Below the pieces are notes generated by a model. That model was not told the DNA's origin. It made no database searches and saw nothing but the letters and a program-made list of their open reading frames with translations. A DNA stretch of 64,000 bases, taken from assembly GCF_030272615.1 (NCBI RefSeq), contig NC_081414.1:50003136-50067135 (forward strand), read 5' to 3'. Below, in pieces: positions 33,961 to 46,934 of the stretch (positions are counted from its first letter, which is position 1; every line of letters begins with the position of its first letter). A program made the translations under genes and the position numbers. This stretch comes from Cryptomeria japonica. Lineage: Eukaryota; Streptophyta; Pinopsida; Cupressales; Cupressaceae.

Positions 33961-36900
33961 ATGGTTTACATCGGTATCGGCTTGGATCATACTCTATCTT
34001 TGTCTTTAGACTATTAAAGAATTCATAGACATCTTCATTTTCCATTTGGTTGAAGATTTGAGAATTCAATGATCAGTCAACTAAGCACAAAATCAATAAA
34101 CTAGCTAAATGAATATTGGTAAATTAATAGTTGGGGAGGTATACATCATGATTTTCCTTCGTGGATTTAAAAAGGAATCTTTTTGGTTGTTTAAATATTT
34201 CTTGGAGCATGTTGTTGTGAAGAAATTCACCTACTATACAAATGTAGTTAATTCAAAATATGGGGCAGGCTAAAAAAGAGGGTCGTGTATTACCTATTTA
34301 TTTTTTATAAAGGAGTGATAATAAACAAAAGAAGCATTGAGCACTTATTGATTTTCAAATTGGTAGAACTTATATTCAAGTTGATCAAATATTGTTGAAT
34401 TTATAACTCCTACAATTTATTAGTAGAATGACTCAAGAAGTTCAAGTCATGAGAAGTTTATATACTATAGTTGATCAATTGTACAAGCAAAGAAATGCCC
34501 CCCAATAACCTACTTGAAATGTATGTGAAAATTCATGAGCTACCTATGAAACCTCTCTCATTTTGGAATGAATTTTATATACCTATTCACATTTATGACC
34601 CAACAAATATCTTGGGTATTGACCTTCAGAATAAGCTCAAAGCTCTAGAATGGAAAGAAAACAAAATCACTACCTTTTGGAAGTATCAATAGAAAATGGT
34701 AGAGCTAGAACACACCTTTAGGGATTTTGTGATAAAAAAAAAAAAGGTGGGGTGGGTAGTGGGAATAGGTTCATCGCTCCCTAACCTTGGAATGTGACAT
34801 GAGTGGCATCCAATCAACCATAGGTAATTCTAAAGCTTAAATAGAATAAGAAGAGATAGAAGAAGAAAAAAAAATCAATAATAATGTGGAAGAGGTTTCT
34901 ATAAAACAAGAAAGAATTTCTTGGAAGACATGGCCTACCCACTTTTCACCCTTCAACAACAATAGTGAGTAGACCAAGTCCATTTGACTCAACTACACTC
35001 AGCAATCGGGAGCCTTGGTGACCAACTCAAACAAATATTCTAAGCCACTCAAATTGCTCTCCAAAGGGAGATCAAGAAATTACAAAAGAAATTGGGATAT
35101 CTGCATCACTAGTCAAACATTCTTAGTCATAGTCTATGGAAGATAGTAATGTCATCCCATCACTTAAAGAGAAGGAACAAGTATTGCCACTTGCATAGAA
35201 ACTCCCACACTAAGGCCTAAGATAACCAAATACAACACTAAAGAGGAGTAAGAGGAAATTGATTTTAGCTAAGGGCTTTGAGTTTGACTATGTGTCCAAA
35301 GAGCCACCATCTCAATAATAGGGAACTTCATCATCTTTACCAATTTTTGCTACCAAGCAAGTGAGTAGTCCTCTCTCCTCTCTACATTTTTTCTACTTAT
35401 ATGGTGACTTTAGCCAATTCATCTACATTGGTCATACCAACTATTCCTTCCTTTTTTGTCACCACTTTTCCTCATTGTGTCTCCTCACCATCACCTTCCA
35501 CTCCATCCTCACACTCCATTTCTTAGTTCTTCCCTGGGCCAACCCCACCCTATGCTCCAATCAACATAGGAATTCCTACCACTTTATTGTTCACTTGAAC
35601 ACCTCCCTCACACCAAAAAATGATGTTACTTGAGTGCAGTCATCTATTTTGGAATTGTCATCAATAATTTCCTAGCTTTTTACTTTACCACTCCCTTCCC
35701 AATTTTCCTACCCTCTCTAAAATTAGTCTCAAGTTATAGTATATGGTTTACGTCATTTATCCTCCTGTATAATAATAATGCACGCTCTTATCCTTTATAT
35801 TCCTAACCAATATCAAATGATATTCCCATATATTATCCCTCATAGAGTTCCCTTCCCAAGAAGATTCATTGGCTCCTCGTCTCTATTCCATGAGAAAATC
35901 AAAACAGCCAAGTAATCCTATGAGATGAAGTTGATTGATTGAAGGAGGAAATACAATTCAACTCCAACCCATAAGAACATTTTATCCTTGCATGTCCCTC
36001 TACACTCTACAACAATCCTTGATGATTGCACACATGACTCCAATGATGGACAAGTCGTAGGGCTAGAAAAGAATAGAGGATTATGGTACGCTATCAACAA
36101 AGATGAATCTTTCCTAGACCAAAATGAAGGATAGAGTTGAATCAATGGAAGGACCCAAAAGATAGTACACTCTCATTTACTTGAAGGTAAGTTGAATACT
36201 TAAAAAAAGAGAGATTGAGTTAGGCAATGTTAAAACACCATCCACCAACTCTAGGCCTAAATCAAAGCACAAACCCAATAGATTGAAAACTTAACTAAAG
36301 ATTTATAGCCCTTAATCACTTTAGGCCAAGTCGAGGAGATGAACATAATGGTGAATTTATAGATGGAAATTGATAAGTTGAATCAAACATTAGGGGATTA
36401 TCACCAAAAGACAAAGAAGGCTCAAGAAATAAAATAGAGAGGGGTTCTAGAGGTTATAGTTGCAAAGAAAATGATAGAGCTCGTTAATTTGGAAAAATAT
36501 TTGAAGTAGATCATCATCTATGAAGATTGTTCTATCCAACAACTCCAACAATATGTACTTCAATCAAAATGATCATTAGGCCATACACCTATAATCTCAT
36601 AGTTATATGCCTCTCGTTGGACCTAAATCTCCCAAATAATCTTTAATTTCAATTTTTCTCCAAAATTCATTATCTATGCATATTCTTACTATGCAAGTCA
36701 AGGAATAGGTCGAGAAGGTTTTGGAATGTCTTACTTCAAAGGTCACATAGGAGTAGATCTATATGGATAAGATTTATAGCTCACCAAATGAAAAAGTGAT
36801 AGCAATAGGGATAAATAATACAAGTACATTAAGTCTTAAGAAAGGACAAATTTCTCAAAATTATCAAGCGTAGATGGTGGTCCTAGAGAAAATCATGTAA

Positions 36901-37860
36901 TAAATGAGGACATGTAGTGTCTCTCTTATGCAATAGGGAATCCCATACCCACTTGGGTTTGATAATGCAATGTTAAAAGAAAAAGAGTTTACAACATTGC
37001 TTTCACAAAGGATTAAAGGCCAAACATCATTTAGGCCAAGTCATATACACTAAGCATAACCAAATTTGAGATAGTTTTATATCCATCAGGACAATTAGAA
37101 TAGCAATTAAAGATTACAATCAAAGACTTGTGAGTTGTCTCCTACAAGAAATTAATTCAAATGGATAATACCATCAAGGCATTCAAAAAGAAGAAATAAC
37201 CTTTAGGCCCATAATAGGTTCTAAATTTGAACTATTTGGAGAGGCTTTGATCAGCTAGTGTGTGGCACCAAGCTCTAAAATTTTGGATTTTTTTGTTAAA
37301 TTTTGTGCTTAAGATTTTAGCTTTTGAATTCATTCACACTAGCAAGGATTACCTGAAATTTTACGTGAACTATAGAGATTTTCTCTTCATCCTCTAGAAA
37401 AAATCATTGCTCTAGAAGGCACTTGTTCTCCATGGCCACCTTTCCTTGTTCATCTTTTGTTCTTCATTTTATTTCATGAAAGATAGTCATAATCAATATC
37501 GTATATGTTGGACTATCAGTGTGAGTGATTTGTGTAAATTAATGGGAGCTTTTAATAGACTCGTTCATGTCTTGAAGTAATCTGAGCTTTGGAGCACTTG
37601 GAGACCATTTGATATATCATCATATCGATGGCCAACACATCCCAAATATGTTGTCAATCTAACAACCTCTTGGTAATGCATTGTTGGCATAAGTTTTCAT
37701 TTTACCGAGAGTGGCCCTCTACCATTTATAACATGTATATAAAAGAAAAAAGAGAGTTACATTAGCAATGCCACATGGTGTCATAACACACCCTAAAGAT
37801 ACTGTCAATCTAAGAACTATTGGTCAGTAGGTCATTGGTTTTGAGCTCCATGTCACTCTT
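33961..37860. other. Intergenic sequence with decayed coding-like islands
   Basis: The frame at 34471-34692 and the Lys/Glu-rich text near 36180-36600 look like remnants of retroelement proteins. No motif allows assignment, and stops are frequent. No host gene is supported. Confidence 0.4.
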
Positions 37861-39478
37861 TGGTGCAGGAGCACCTAACTATGAAGACATGAACCAAGAA
37901 CAAGATGATTTTCTATTAGCCTAGGAGGAATGTAATAATAACCTATGGGTCCTTTTTGTAATTCAATGTCCTAGGAGTGTGACAAGTTTGTCCATGTTTG
38001 GGTCAAATTGTCATCTAGGGTCTGGTAGAGCAAATTGAGTCAATAAGGGTCACATGGTCTAAATTGAGGGATCAAGTGATCACAAGTCTATTTGAGTAAT
38101 TTTTAAAGTTTTAGAATCAAATGTAATCATTTTGGGGGACTATGATAGTTTGGAGTCTAAGTTGGTTGAAATATGAAAAAGTTGTCATATTGTCAATTTG
38201 TTGTCATGACAATTTTGCACTTTTTTTTGTAAGTTGTGATTCTCCAACGGTCAGCCAGTTTGAAAAATAGTTGGAGGAGGTTGTGGTCATTTGGGAGATA
38301 CCTTTAAAGGCCCCAAATATCGAAGGATGTATGTTGGTTGATTTGGAAAGAAATTGAAGCATCAAGAACTGTTGGAAACTCGAAAAAACCGTCTAATTTA
38401 TGTTGATTGCATACTGAAGGTGGATTGGCAAGAATGTTCATGGCATAGTTCCTGTAACTAGATTCTTTTTACCTTTGTTTTGCTTTCAGTGTGAAGTCTT
38501 GAAGCAATCTTTGCCCCATTCTACAAGCAAATCTCTACTAGGTAGCCTAAAACCCTTAAACCCCTAGGGTTTGACTACAATAATGGGTTTTGGCCTATCA
38601 ATCCTTAACTGAACACTTTGCTGTTATAGGAGATGATAGGCCATTGTATCATATGTCAGTTCCAAAATCCATTAAGAGGATACAACAGGGCGAAGAGGAT
38701 GGAGAACTAACCCTAGGCCTAGCATCTCTATGTGACAGATCGGTTTGATGAGTGCAATGCGTGAGAATTGAGTGGTAGAGCACTAGAAAGGGGTTTGAAT
38801 GTGGTAGAAGAGTACTTTGGAGGTTTACAAAACATTTCATGGTCAGTGATGGTCACCCATTAGGAGAACCAAACCAGTTTGTGGAAGGCATTCAATCAAA
38901 TAGGTCTAATAGCCCTATTAGGTCTGTTAGTGCAGTATTGGTTGGAATATCTGCAAGTTGGTCCGGTACCGGAAACTAAGATATTGTTGAGAACTCCCAA
39001 AAGGGTATCTGAAAATATAATTACCTCAGGGTGTCAAAAGTTATCACTTGATTCCTTCAAATGGAAGCCTAATAGCAACCAATTCAGGTTGTGGGCGAGT
39101 GAGTCAAAACTAATGTTCCAGTGGATCTAAAAAATGAAATCTTGTTTCATTTGTGTTAAGGTCTTGTGAGAACACCCCTCCAAGGATCGTTGTATTGAAT
39201 TGGTCAAGTGGGCCATTCAAACCCTAAAGCCTAGTAGTAGCCCACTCATGTACGCAAGGGTGTGGGTAGTCACACAAGAACTTGAGAAGTTTTAGTTGTT
39301 TGTAAGTGGACACAGTGGAACCTTTGGGTTTTCCAACGTGTCGTTTTGGTGTCATTGAACCATTGCTTGACTTGGTGTCGTGTGAGGATCTTTGGAATTA
39401 GGGATTACTGGTTGAGTCAGTGAGCCTTAGAGGTTGGTTGGGTCAAGGTTATCCTTCTGGTCTGTTGCCTCCTCATCA
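37861..39478 (+). repeat. Left (5') LTR of the chromovirus
   Basis: It starts TGGTGCAGGAGCACC and ends CCTCATCA (TG...CA), three bases before the primer site. Its 1618 bp are intact relative to the right copy. Confidence 0.85.
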
Positions 39479-39481
39479 TAT

Positions 39482-39493
39482 TGGTATCAGAGC
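39482..39493 (+). promoter_or_regulatory. Primer-binding site, initiator-Met tRNA type
   Basis: TGGTATCAGAGC is the standard primer site complementary to the 3' end of plant initiator tRNA-Met. It lies three bases after the LTR. Confidence 0.9.
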
Positions 39494-39568
39494 AGGATTT
39501 TGAAGATCACGTGGTTGGTGTGGTCTTAGTGTATGTAAGAGGAAGAGATTGAAATAGGGGCTGACAAA

Positions 39569-40942
39569 ATGCCTCTTAAGAGTATGTCACAAGATGTGGT
39601 GAAGAAGTTGATTGAAGAGATGCTTGAGTCCAAGCTTGAAGAATTGAAAAAGACTAAGGATAAGGAAGATGGAAGTGACACTAATGAAGAAGGAGATAAA
39701 GAAGATGGGGAATCCTCTAATCGGGTAGAGGAGATACATGCAGATCAGAGGGAATTTGTAGATGCCTTGAGGTCAATCGATAGGGACACCATTGATGGGT
39801 TGCCTATATATAGTGGAAGTATGGAAGCAGAAGAGGTGATAGACTGGATTGAGGCATTGACCAGTCATTTTGATTACAAAGAAATCCCTGAAGAGAAGAG
39901 AGTTAAGTTGGCAAAAGCAAGGTTGAAGGGGTCTGCTCTTACATGGTGGAACTATGTACAAGGGGAGAGAGTTAAGGAGGGAAAGAGTATGATAACCTCC
40001 TGGGAAAGGATGAAGGCTAAAGTCAAGGCACAATTCATGCCCATTGACTATGAAGTGCAGATGTACAAAAAATTGCAGAACCTTGGACAAAGAGACCTTG
40101 ATGTGAATGCATATATGAAGGAGTTTCATAAACTCGGTCTCATATCAAAGAGACGAGAAGAGGAGTCAGAGAAAGTGGCCAGGTACTTGAATGGCCTAAG
40201 GATGAACATCCAAGATGAGATCAACATCTTGGCACCGAAGATAGTGAACAAGTGTTTTCAATTGGCCCTAAGGGCAGAAGAGAAACTAAAAAGAAGTGAC
40301 TAGGGTAATAGAGGTAAAGGAGGGAGAAGTTTCAGAGGCAGAGGTAGTTTTGGAGGAAGAAGTCCTGACCAAAGGTCTAGTGGTGAGTCTAGCCAAGAAG
40401 AGAAAGTTGGGGACTCAAGTAGCAGAGGAGACTACTATGGGAGAAGACCTAATGGAAGAGCTGGGACAAATGGATTAGGGAGAGGATCCAAGTTCTCCAG
40501 TATGAGATGCTATAACTACAATCAGATGGGGCACCCGACCTACAAGTGTCTAGAGAAGGCCTCAACTTCTCATGGTGGTGAGAGGAGAAACACTTTGACT
40601 CAAGAATTTGCAAGGAGTGTGACATCTCCTGAAGTAAATTTGACATCGGAGATGGGAGAAAACCTGATGATCAAGAGGACACTACTCAAGGAACCAGTGA
40701 AGACTGAGCCACCCCAAAGAAAGGCTTTGTTTAGAGTCAACTGCAAGATTCAAGGTAAGGTTTGTAAATTTGTCATAGATTCAAGGTCTACTGATAACAT
40801 TGTATCTTTGGAAGCAGTAAACAAGTTGAACTTGGAAAGTATACCCCATAGTTGTCCATATAGGGTAAGTTGGTTGAACAAAGGGCAACACATACTCATC
40901 AATGAACAAGCATGGGTAGAGTTCAATATTTGGGGGGTATAA
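39569..40942 (+). pseudogene. Chromovirus gag and protease region
   Basis: The ATG at 39569 opens an acidic/coiled N-terminus, then the capsid-like retrotrans_gag text (DGLPIYSGSMEAEEVIDWIE, LKGSALTWWNYVQGER). An in-frame TAG at 40301-40303 interrupts it. The frame continues through an Arg/Gly-rich linker to a zinc knuckle at 40508-40550, CYNYNQMGHPTYKC. Its second Cys is Tyr (TAC at 40517), so the CX2CX4HX4C knuckle is broken. Protease text follows: FVIDSRSTDNIVS with the catalytic Asp at 40778, and D-S-R where D-S/T-G is usual. The frame is lost near 40940. Confidence 0.85.
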
Positions 40943-41934
40943 GGATAAAAAAATTATGTGACATCATTCCAATGGATGCTTGCCATCTTTTTCTTGGCAG
41001 ACCATGGCAGTTTGACAGAAAGGCTCATCATGATGGAGAAAAGAATGCTTACTCTTTCCAAAAGGATGGTGTGACTTTTAGGATACACTCAGTGGTAGAA
41101 GGGGATCCACAACATGTAGGATCTAGTGTGATGATGGTAGGAGAAAAAGAATTCCTTGATACACTAAAGGAGGAAGGTGGAGTAGGTTTTACTTTGATTG
41201 TGAAGTCCAAGGAAGAAAGGAAGAAGGGTGTGAGTGAGGTAGGACCTAAGGAGGTTAGGGAGCCGCTAGAGAAGTACAAAGGAGTGGTTGTAGAAGACAT
41301 ACCAGACTCCTTGCCACCTATCAGAGATATTAGTCATCAGATTGACCTCATACCAGGAGCAGTACTTCCTAACAAGGCAACATATAAAATGACCCCACAA
41401 CAGAATGAAGAGATAGCTAGGCAAATTAAAGAACTCCTAGATAAAGGGTTGGTGAGAAAGAGCCTTAGCCCATGTGCGGTACATACTGTTTTAGCCCCAA
41501 AGAAGGATGGGAAATGGAAGCTTTGTACTGATTCTAGGGCTATCAATAGGATAACCATTAGATACAAGTTTCATATTCCAAGGATAGAAGACCTAATGGA
41601 TTATTTAGGGGGAGCTACCTATTTCTCCGAGATTGACCTCAAGAGTGGGTACCATCAGATAAGAATAAGAGAGGGGGATGAATGGAAGACTGCATTTAAA
41701 ACCAATGAAGGGTTGTATGAGTGTCTTGTGATGCCTTTTGGTATTTCAAACGCCCCTAGCACCTTTATGAGACTAATGAATGAAGTGTTGCATGATTTTA
41801 TAGGGAAATTTGTGGTAGTCTACCTTGATGACATATTGGTGTTCAGTGAGGGCAAGGAGGAGCACTTGAAACACTTGGAGGTAGTCTTGAAGCGGCTGCA
41901 GGAGCAGAAGTTGATGATAAATTTAGAAAAGTGA
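40912..41934 (+). pseudogene. Chromovirus protease end and reverse transcriptase
   Basis: Shifted one frame from gag, this open run starts with the end of protease (MDACHLFLGRPWQFDRKA) and continues into a well-kept RT. That part reads KLCTDSRAINRITIRYKFHIPR, YFSEIDLKSGYHQIR (motif A), LVMPFGISNAPSTFMRLMN (motif B) and VVYLDDILVFS, with Y-L-D-D intact at 41821-41832. The RT frame ends at 41934 by a frameshift just before the connection domain. Confidence 0.9.
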
Positions 41935-41935
41935 C

Positions 41936-44152
41936 TTCATGAAGTAGGAGTTGGTGTACTTAGGCTTTGTCATCTCTAAGGGTGACTTGAAGATGGACTC
42001 TTCCAAGATAGAGGCTATTTTGAACTGGACTACACCTAAGACAGCCGGAGAGGTAAGAAGTTTTCATGGTTTGGCAACATTTTATAGGAAATTCATTAGA
42101 ATTTACAGTGATATTTGTGCACCTATGTTAGAAACCATCAAGGGTGGTGGTAAGGTGAAGTTTGTGTGGACCAAAGAAGCAAATAAGAGTTTTGAGTGTT
42201 TAAAACATAAAGTTGCCAAGTACCCAGTCCTAGTATTGCCTGATTTCAGTAAGGTCTTCACCATTGAATGTTATGCAAGTGGATTGGCTATAGGAGCAGT
42301 ATTGAGCCAAGAGGGGAGACCAGTGGCCTTTTTCAGTGAAAAACTAAATGAAGCAAAGAGGAAGTATTCCTCATATGATTTAGAGTTGTATGCCATGGTA
42401 CAAGCTCTGAAAAAGTGGAGGCATTACTTGCTTCCTAAGGAGTTTATTGTGTATACTAACAATCATGCTCTTAGTTTTTTGAATGGACAGGAGAAGCTCA
42501 GTCATAAGCATATGAAATGGGTTGAAAGTCTTCAAGCATACACCTTCATCATCAAGCACAAGAAAGGGGTAGCCAATAAGGTTGCAAATGCTCTAAGTAG
42601 GAAGGTGTTGAGAGTGCAGCTGCAGAGTATGGGTGTTGAAGCACTCAGGGGATTGTATGAAGAGGACCAAGATTTCAAGAAACTATATAAGGTATGTTGT
42701 GAGTTTGCAAATGCTTTTCATGGAGAGTTTTTTTACTACACCTTGCAGGATGGTCTTTTGTTCAAGGGAGGTCAGTTATGTATCTCTAGGTGTTCAATGA
42801 GGGATAATGTAGTAAAGGAGAAACATAGTGGTGGTTTAGGAGGTCACTTTGGGCTAAATAAGACATTGGACCTAGTCAGGAGATTTTACTTTTGGCCAAA
42901 GATGCAAATTGATATCAGAAATTTTGTGGAGAGTTGTATTGTGTGTCAAAGAGCAAAGGGGGTTTCAACCAATGTAGGACTGTACCAACCTTTGCCTCTA
43001 CCAAGTAGACCATGGGAAAGTTTGAGTATGGACTTTGTGATGGGATTACCCAAGACAAAGATAGGTCATGACAGTGTGTTTGTTGTGGTAGATAGGTTCA
43101 GTAAGATGGCTCACTTTATTCCTTGTAAAACCACAAATGATGCTAGCTATATTGCGGGATTGTTTTTCAGAGAGATTGTTAGAATCCATGGGTTGCCTTT
43201 GAGTATTGTATCTAACTAGGACAACAAGTTTGTAGGGCATTTTTGGAGAACCTTGTAGAAAAGGTTGGGTACAAATTTGTCTTTTAGCTCAGCCTATCAC
43301 CCTCGGACCGATGGCCAAACTGAGGTTGTGAATAGGTCATTGGTAAATCTTCTTAGGTGTTTGACAAAGGATCATGGCAGTAGTTGGGATGTGGTGATAC
43401 CTCAAGCAGAGCATGCCTATAATGATTCAACAAGCAGAAGTACAGATCCGAGTCCTTTTGAGATTGTGTATGGTAATCATCCAAGAGGCGTTTTTGAATT
43501 GAGAGATGCCCAGAGGTTGGACAAGAGGAGTGGACATGCTGATGAATTTGCAGAGGCTATGAAAGAGGTGCACCAACAAGTCAGAGATACCTTACAATAG
43601 AACAATCAAAAGGTTAAAGCAAGAGTGTATCAGAGAAGGAGAGATGTGCAGTGCCAAGTGGGTGACATGGTCATGGTTCATCTTAGCAAGGACAGGTTGC
43701 CCAAGGGAATCCATAGCAAGTTGATGATGAGACGGATTGGACCTTGTAAAATTTTGGATAAATATGGTCCTAATGCTTACAAAATTGAACTCCCTGATGA
43801 TGTTGTTATTTCACCTATATTTAATGTGTTTGATCTAACATTGTATAGGAGTCCTACTGCAGGAGAATGTGTAGGTGAATCTGTTCAGGAAAGTAAAGAA
43901 TGGATAAAGAACTTACCACCTAAGGAGCTGCCTAAGATGGAGTGCATTTTGGATAGCAGGGAAGCCAAGAAAACAAGGCACAAGACCTATTTTGAGCACT
44001 TAGTTAAATGGCAGGGCCTTCCTGACTCAAAAGCTACCTGGATGTCGGAGGAAGATATCAAAAAGAAGGGTGGTGATTTGCAACAGTTGGTCTCTAAAGG
44101 ACTTGAGACAAATTTCACCCAGGGACTATGGTGCAGGAGCACCTACCTATGA
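41936..44152 (+). pseudogene. Chromovirus RT connection, RNase H, integrase and chromodomain
   Basis: One frame runs from here to TGA at 44150-44152, broken by TAG at 41945-41947, 43217-43219, 43256-43258 and 43598-43600. Contents in order are ELVYLGFVIS and FHGLATFYRKFI (RT thumb), then RNase H. There, ECYASG has Tyr (42272-42274) for the first catalytic Asp, and TNNHAL has Asn for Asp. The integrase HHCC zinc finger (GHFGLNKTLDLVRRFYFW, CIVCQ), the catalytic core (SMDFVMGLP, AYHPRTDGQTEVVNRSL) and the GPY-type module (RRIGPCKILDKYGPNAYKI) follow. Last is a C-terminal chromodomain (TYFEHLVKWQGLPDSKATW). In chromoviruses that domain guides integration to heterochromatin. Confidence 0.9.
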
Positions 44153-45061
44153 AGACATGAACCAGGAACAAGATAATTTTCTATTAGACTAGAAGGAATG
44201 TAATAAGACCCTATGGGTCCTTTTTGCAATTCAATGTCCTAGGAGTGTGACAAGTTTGTCCATGTTTGGGTCAAATTGTCATCTAGGGTTTGGTAGAGCA
44301 AATTGAGTCAATAAGGGTCACAATGGTCTAAATTGAGGGATCAAGTGACCGCAAGTCTATTTGAGTCATTTTTGATGTTTTAGAATCAAGTGTAATCATT
44401 TTGGGGGACTATGATAGTCTGGAGTCTAAGTTGGTTGAAATATGCAAAAGTTGTCATATTGTCAATTTGTTGTCATGACAATTTTGTACTTTTTTTTGTA
44501 AGTCATGATTCTCCAATGGTCAGTTAGTTTGAAAAACAATTGGAGGAGGTTGTGGTCGTTTGGGAGATACCTTAAAGTCCCCAAACATTGAATGATGTAT
44601 GTTGGTTTATTTGGAAAGAAATTATAGAATCAAGAACTGTTGGAAACTCGAAAAAAATGTCTAATTTATGTGGGTTTCGGCCTATCAATCCTTAACTGAA
44701 CACTTTGTCGTTATAGGAGATGATAGGAAATTGTATCATATGTCAGTTCCAAAATCCATTAAGAGGATACAACAGGGCGAAGAGGATGGAGAACTACCCC
44801 TAGGTCTGGCATCTCTATGTGACAAACCGGTTTGATGAGTGGAGTGCATGAGAATTGAGTGGTAGAGCACTGGAAAGGGGTTTGAATGTGGTAGAAGAGT
44901 ACTTTGGAGGTTTACAAAATATTTCATGGTCAGTGATGGTCACCCATTAGGAGAACCAAACCAGTTTGTGGAAGGCGTTCAGTCAAATAGGTCTAATAGC
45001 CCTATTAGGTCTGCTAGTGCATTATTGGTTGGAATATCTGCAAGTTGGTCTGCTACCGGAA
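44129..45061 (+). repeat. Right (3') LTR of the chromovirus, truncated
   Basis: Homology to the left LTR begins at TGGTGCAGGAGCACC and stops after GCTACCGGAAA near 45061. A deletion of ~180 bp (left-copy equivalent 38405-38583) lies near 44673. The LTR overlaps the last codons of the chromodomain frame. Confidence 0.85.
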
Positions 45062-45945
45062 ATTGACACAAGGATGCATTTCCCATCAAGTAATCTAGAA
45101 CTCACGTGTACAAATAATGAAGGAAAACTATAACCACCTATAGAGAACCCTACCTCCCAAGTAGAATTGGATTATAATCTAGAGAATGGGCCATGGATTT
45201 TCTTACAAAGAATTTCCTAGCACATATCAATAGATGGAGTATGGAATGCATTAACAACTTGTGGACCCCTTATCCTCTACTCCATTATGCCATAATGTGA
45301 CGTTGCATGTATATGAAGAGAATAGTATTCTTTAAATTTGCATATAATAGGGAAACATGAACTCTAAATTTCTTAGGACACAAGTCTTAGTTCTCATTAT
45401 CCATTATAAGGGTGCTCACATACCTACACACAGAACTCACAAACTTATTAATAACTTTCAAATAAAAGACCATATCAACATTTAATTTTAATGAAAATTT
45501 GGATCAGTATTTAAGATTACATCCCAAGCATTCAAATATAAATTTAAACATGGAATTTACATTTATTATTTCATGAATCATGCTAGTCATTTTCAACAAC
45601 ACCTAGAATTTAGACAACCAAGACCCACAAATCAATAATTTCTTACAAAACACTAGGTTTAGATCTATTATGTGTGGTATACCCTCTAGGACAATAAACA
45701 ACTCTCGATCATAGATTCAACCCTTGCCCTCTTAGAAAAATATAATTATTTCTAATGAGAATAGTGTGTTGTGAGTTTTCTAGGTTCCTATATACTTTGC
45801 ATTTATAGTACACTTTCTACTAAGTGAGAAATGGAAAAACAAAGACACAAATTCATTATACATTCTTCCTAAAAATATACTATACTCCTATTTCTCGCAC
45901 ACCCTTATACAACCCCTAAAAAGAATTAGCAATCATAAGACAATA
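45062..45945. other. AT-rich flank between the two gypsy elements
   Basis: No gene or recognised repeat. It replaces the missing end of the chromovirus LTR and is the insertion site flank of the Tat element. It is not visibly homologous to the left LTR. Confidence 0.5.
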
Positions 45946-45950
45946 AAAAT

Positions 45951-46688
45951 TGTATGTGGTGAAAATGGATAACAATAATAACGATATTGAAAGGCTAAAT
46001 GAATTCAACCACAAAAACCCTAACCTAACAACAACAAAGATCCACCATTACATATGAAGATTACCTAAGACAATGCAAATCAAATGAAATCACAAAGATT
46101 ATACCATCACATGTCCAATAGGGTTTGAATCTCCATTCTTCATATCTCCATTGATCTTGCTTGATATATTTGCTCTCAGATTTTATGTGCGCAAGAGCTC
46201 AACAAAGAACGGAATGTGGTTGCAAGTAGGATCGTAGTGTAGTCAATTGAATAAATTGATTCATTAGGGTTTGATAATGAAGGAAGCATCTCCTTATATA
46301 GAAGACACAATAAGAAATGGAGGGATAAGATTGAGTGGTGTAAAAGGAGGTCAGCTATGATTAGAGGGTAGGTAAAAGAAATAGTAAAATAATGAAAGGG
46401 GTAGGTAGTGTAGGAATTAAGAGATGAATGACATGTGTCATTGGTAGAAAAGGTTAATGAATTAATTAAATAAATATTTATTTATTTAATTAATAGAAGA
46501 AATGAGATCAATTAAATAAATAAGATATTTATTTAATTTAGGAAAAGGATAATTTAAATAAATAAAGGTATTTATTTAAATGAGAAATAAGGCTAGAAGA
46601 GGATAAATGAATTAATTAAATAAATAAAGATTTATTTAATTAATAGAAGAATTTATTTAATTAGACTGGACAATTTTGGGTGTCTACA
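45951..46688 (-). repeat. 3' LTR of the Tat element
   Basis: On the minus strand it begins TGTAGACACCCAAAATTG at 46688 and ends at CCATTTTCACC followed by ACATACA (45951). The polypurine tract abuts its start. TATATAAGG (46300-46292, minus) matches the TATA site in the 5' LTR. Confidence 0.88.
46461..46644. repeat. Four successive AT palindromes in the 3' LTR
   Basis: Inverted repeats lie at 46461-46494 (perfect 16-bp arms, ATTAATTAAATAAATA), 46510-46537, 46552-46581 and 46611-46644. C/T- or G/A-rich spacers separate them. The set recurs at 61591-61774 and, diverged, at 30416-30597. Confidence 0.85.
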
Positions 46689-46702
46689 TTTTGCCCCTCT
46701 TT
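46689..46702 (-). other. Polypurine tract of the Tat element
   Basis: On the minus strand, AAAGAGGGGCAAAA directly precedes the TGTAGACACC of the 3' LTR, the normal priming site for second-strand synthesis. Confidence 0.88.
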
Positions 46703-46928
46703 GAGACAATGCGGCTTGTCGCGTTGTTTCAAAGAAGATAAGATGAACTGATACAGAGTTGCCCCAAGATGGGAATGATATGCCCCCTCGAGAGATTGGA
46801 TGAAAATGTCTGAAAAGATTGTAGACAATCTCTCAATAAGAAAGAGAGGCTAGAATGGACTGAACGGATAAAGTGACAGAGTCACGGGATAATGAAGACT
46901 GACTCGAGAAACGAGGGCTAGGGCAGTC

Positions 46929-46934
46929 TATAAG
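46929..46934 (+). promoter_or_regulatory. TATA-like box for the antisense ORF
   Basis: TATAAG (within GTCTATAAGATAG) lies about 95 bp upstream of the plus-strand ATG at 47027. This is suggestive only. Confidence 0.3.

Larger units (their letters stand above)
37861..45061 (+). mobile_element. Ty3/gypsy chromovirus, inactivated, right LTR truncated
   Basis: Order: left LTR (37861-39478), initiator-Met primer site (39482-39493), gag, protease, RT, RNase H, integrase, chromodomain, right LTR (44129-45061). The chromodomain-bearing integrase identifies a chromovirus. Five premature TAG codons, two frameshifts and altered active-site residues make it dead. The right LTR lacks about 350 bp at its 3' end and has a ~180-bp internal deletion relative to the left one, so no target-site duplication can be read. 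The LTRs differ by roughly 4-5% over the first 380 bp by eye, so it is older than the Tat element beside it. Confidence 0.93.

Noticed and set aside
34471-34692. Possible endogenous viral or retroelement protein
   Set aside because: Text is protein-like but carries no diagnostic motif, so no assignment is justified.
38649-38840. Conserved minus-strand frame also present at 44736-44927
   Set aside because: Both copies lie at the same place in the two chromovirus LTRs, so the conservation is LTR identity, not coding.
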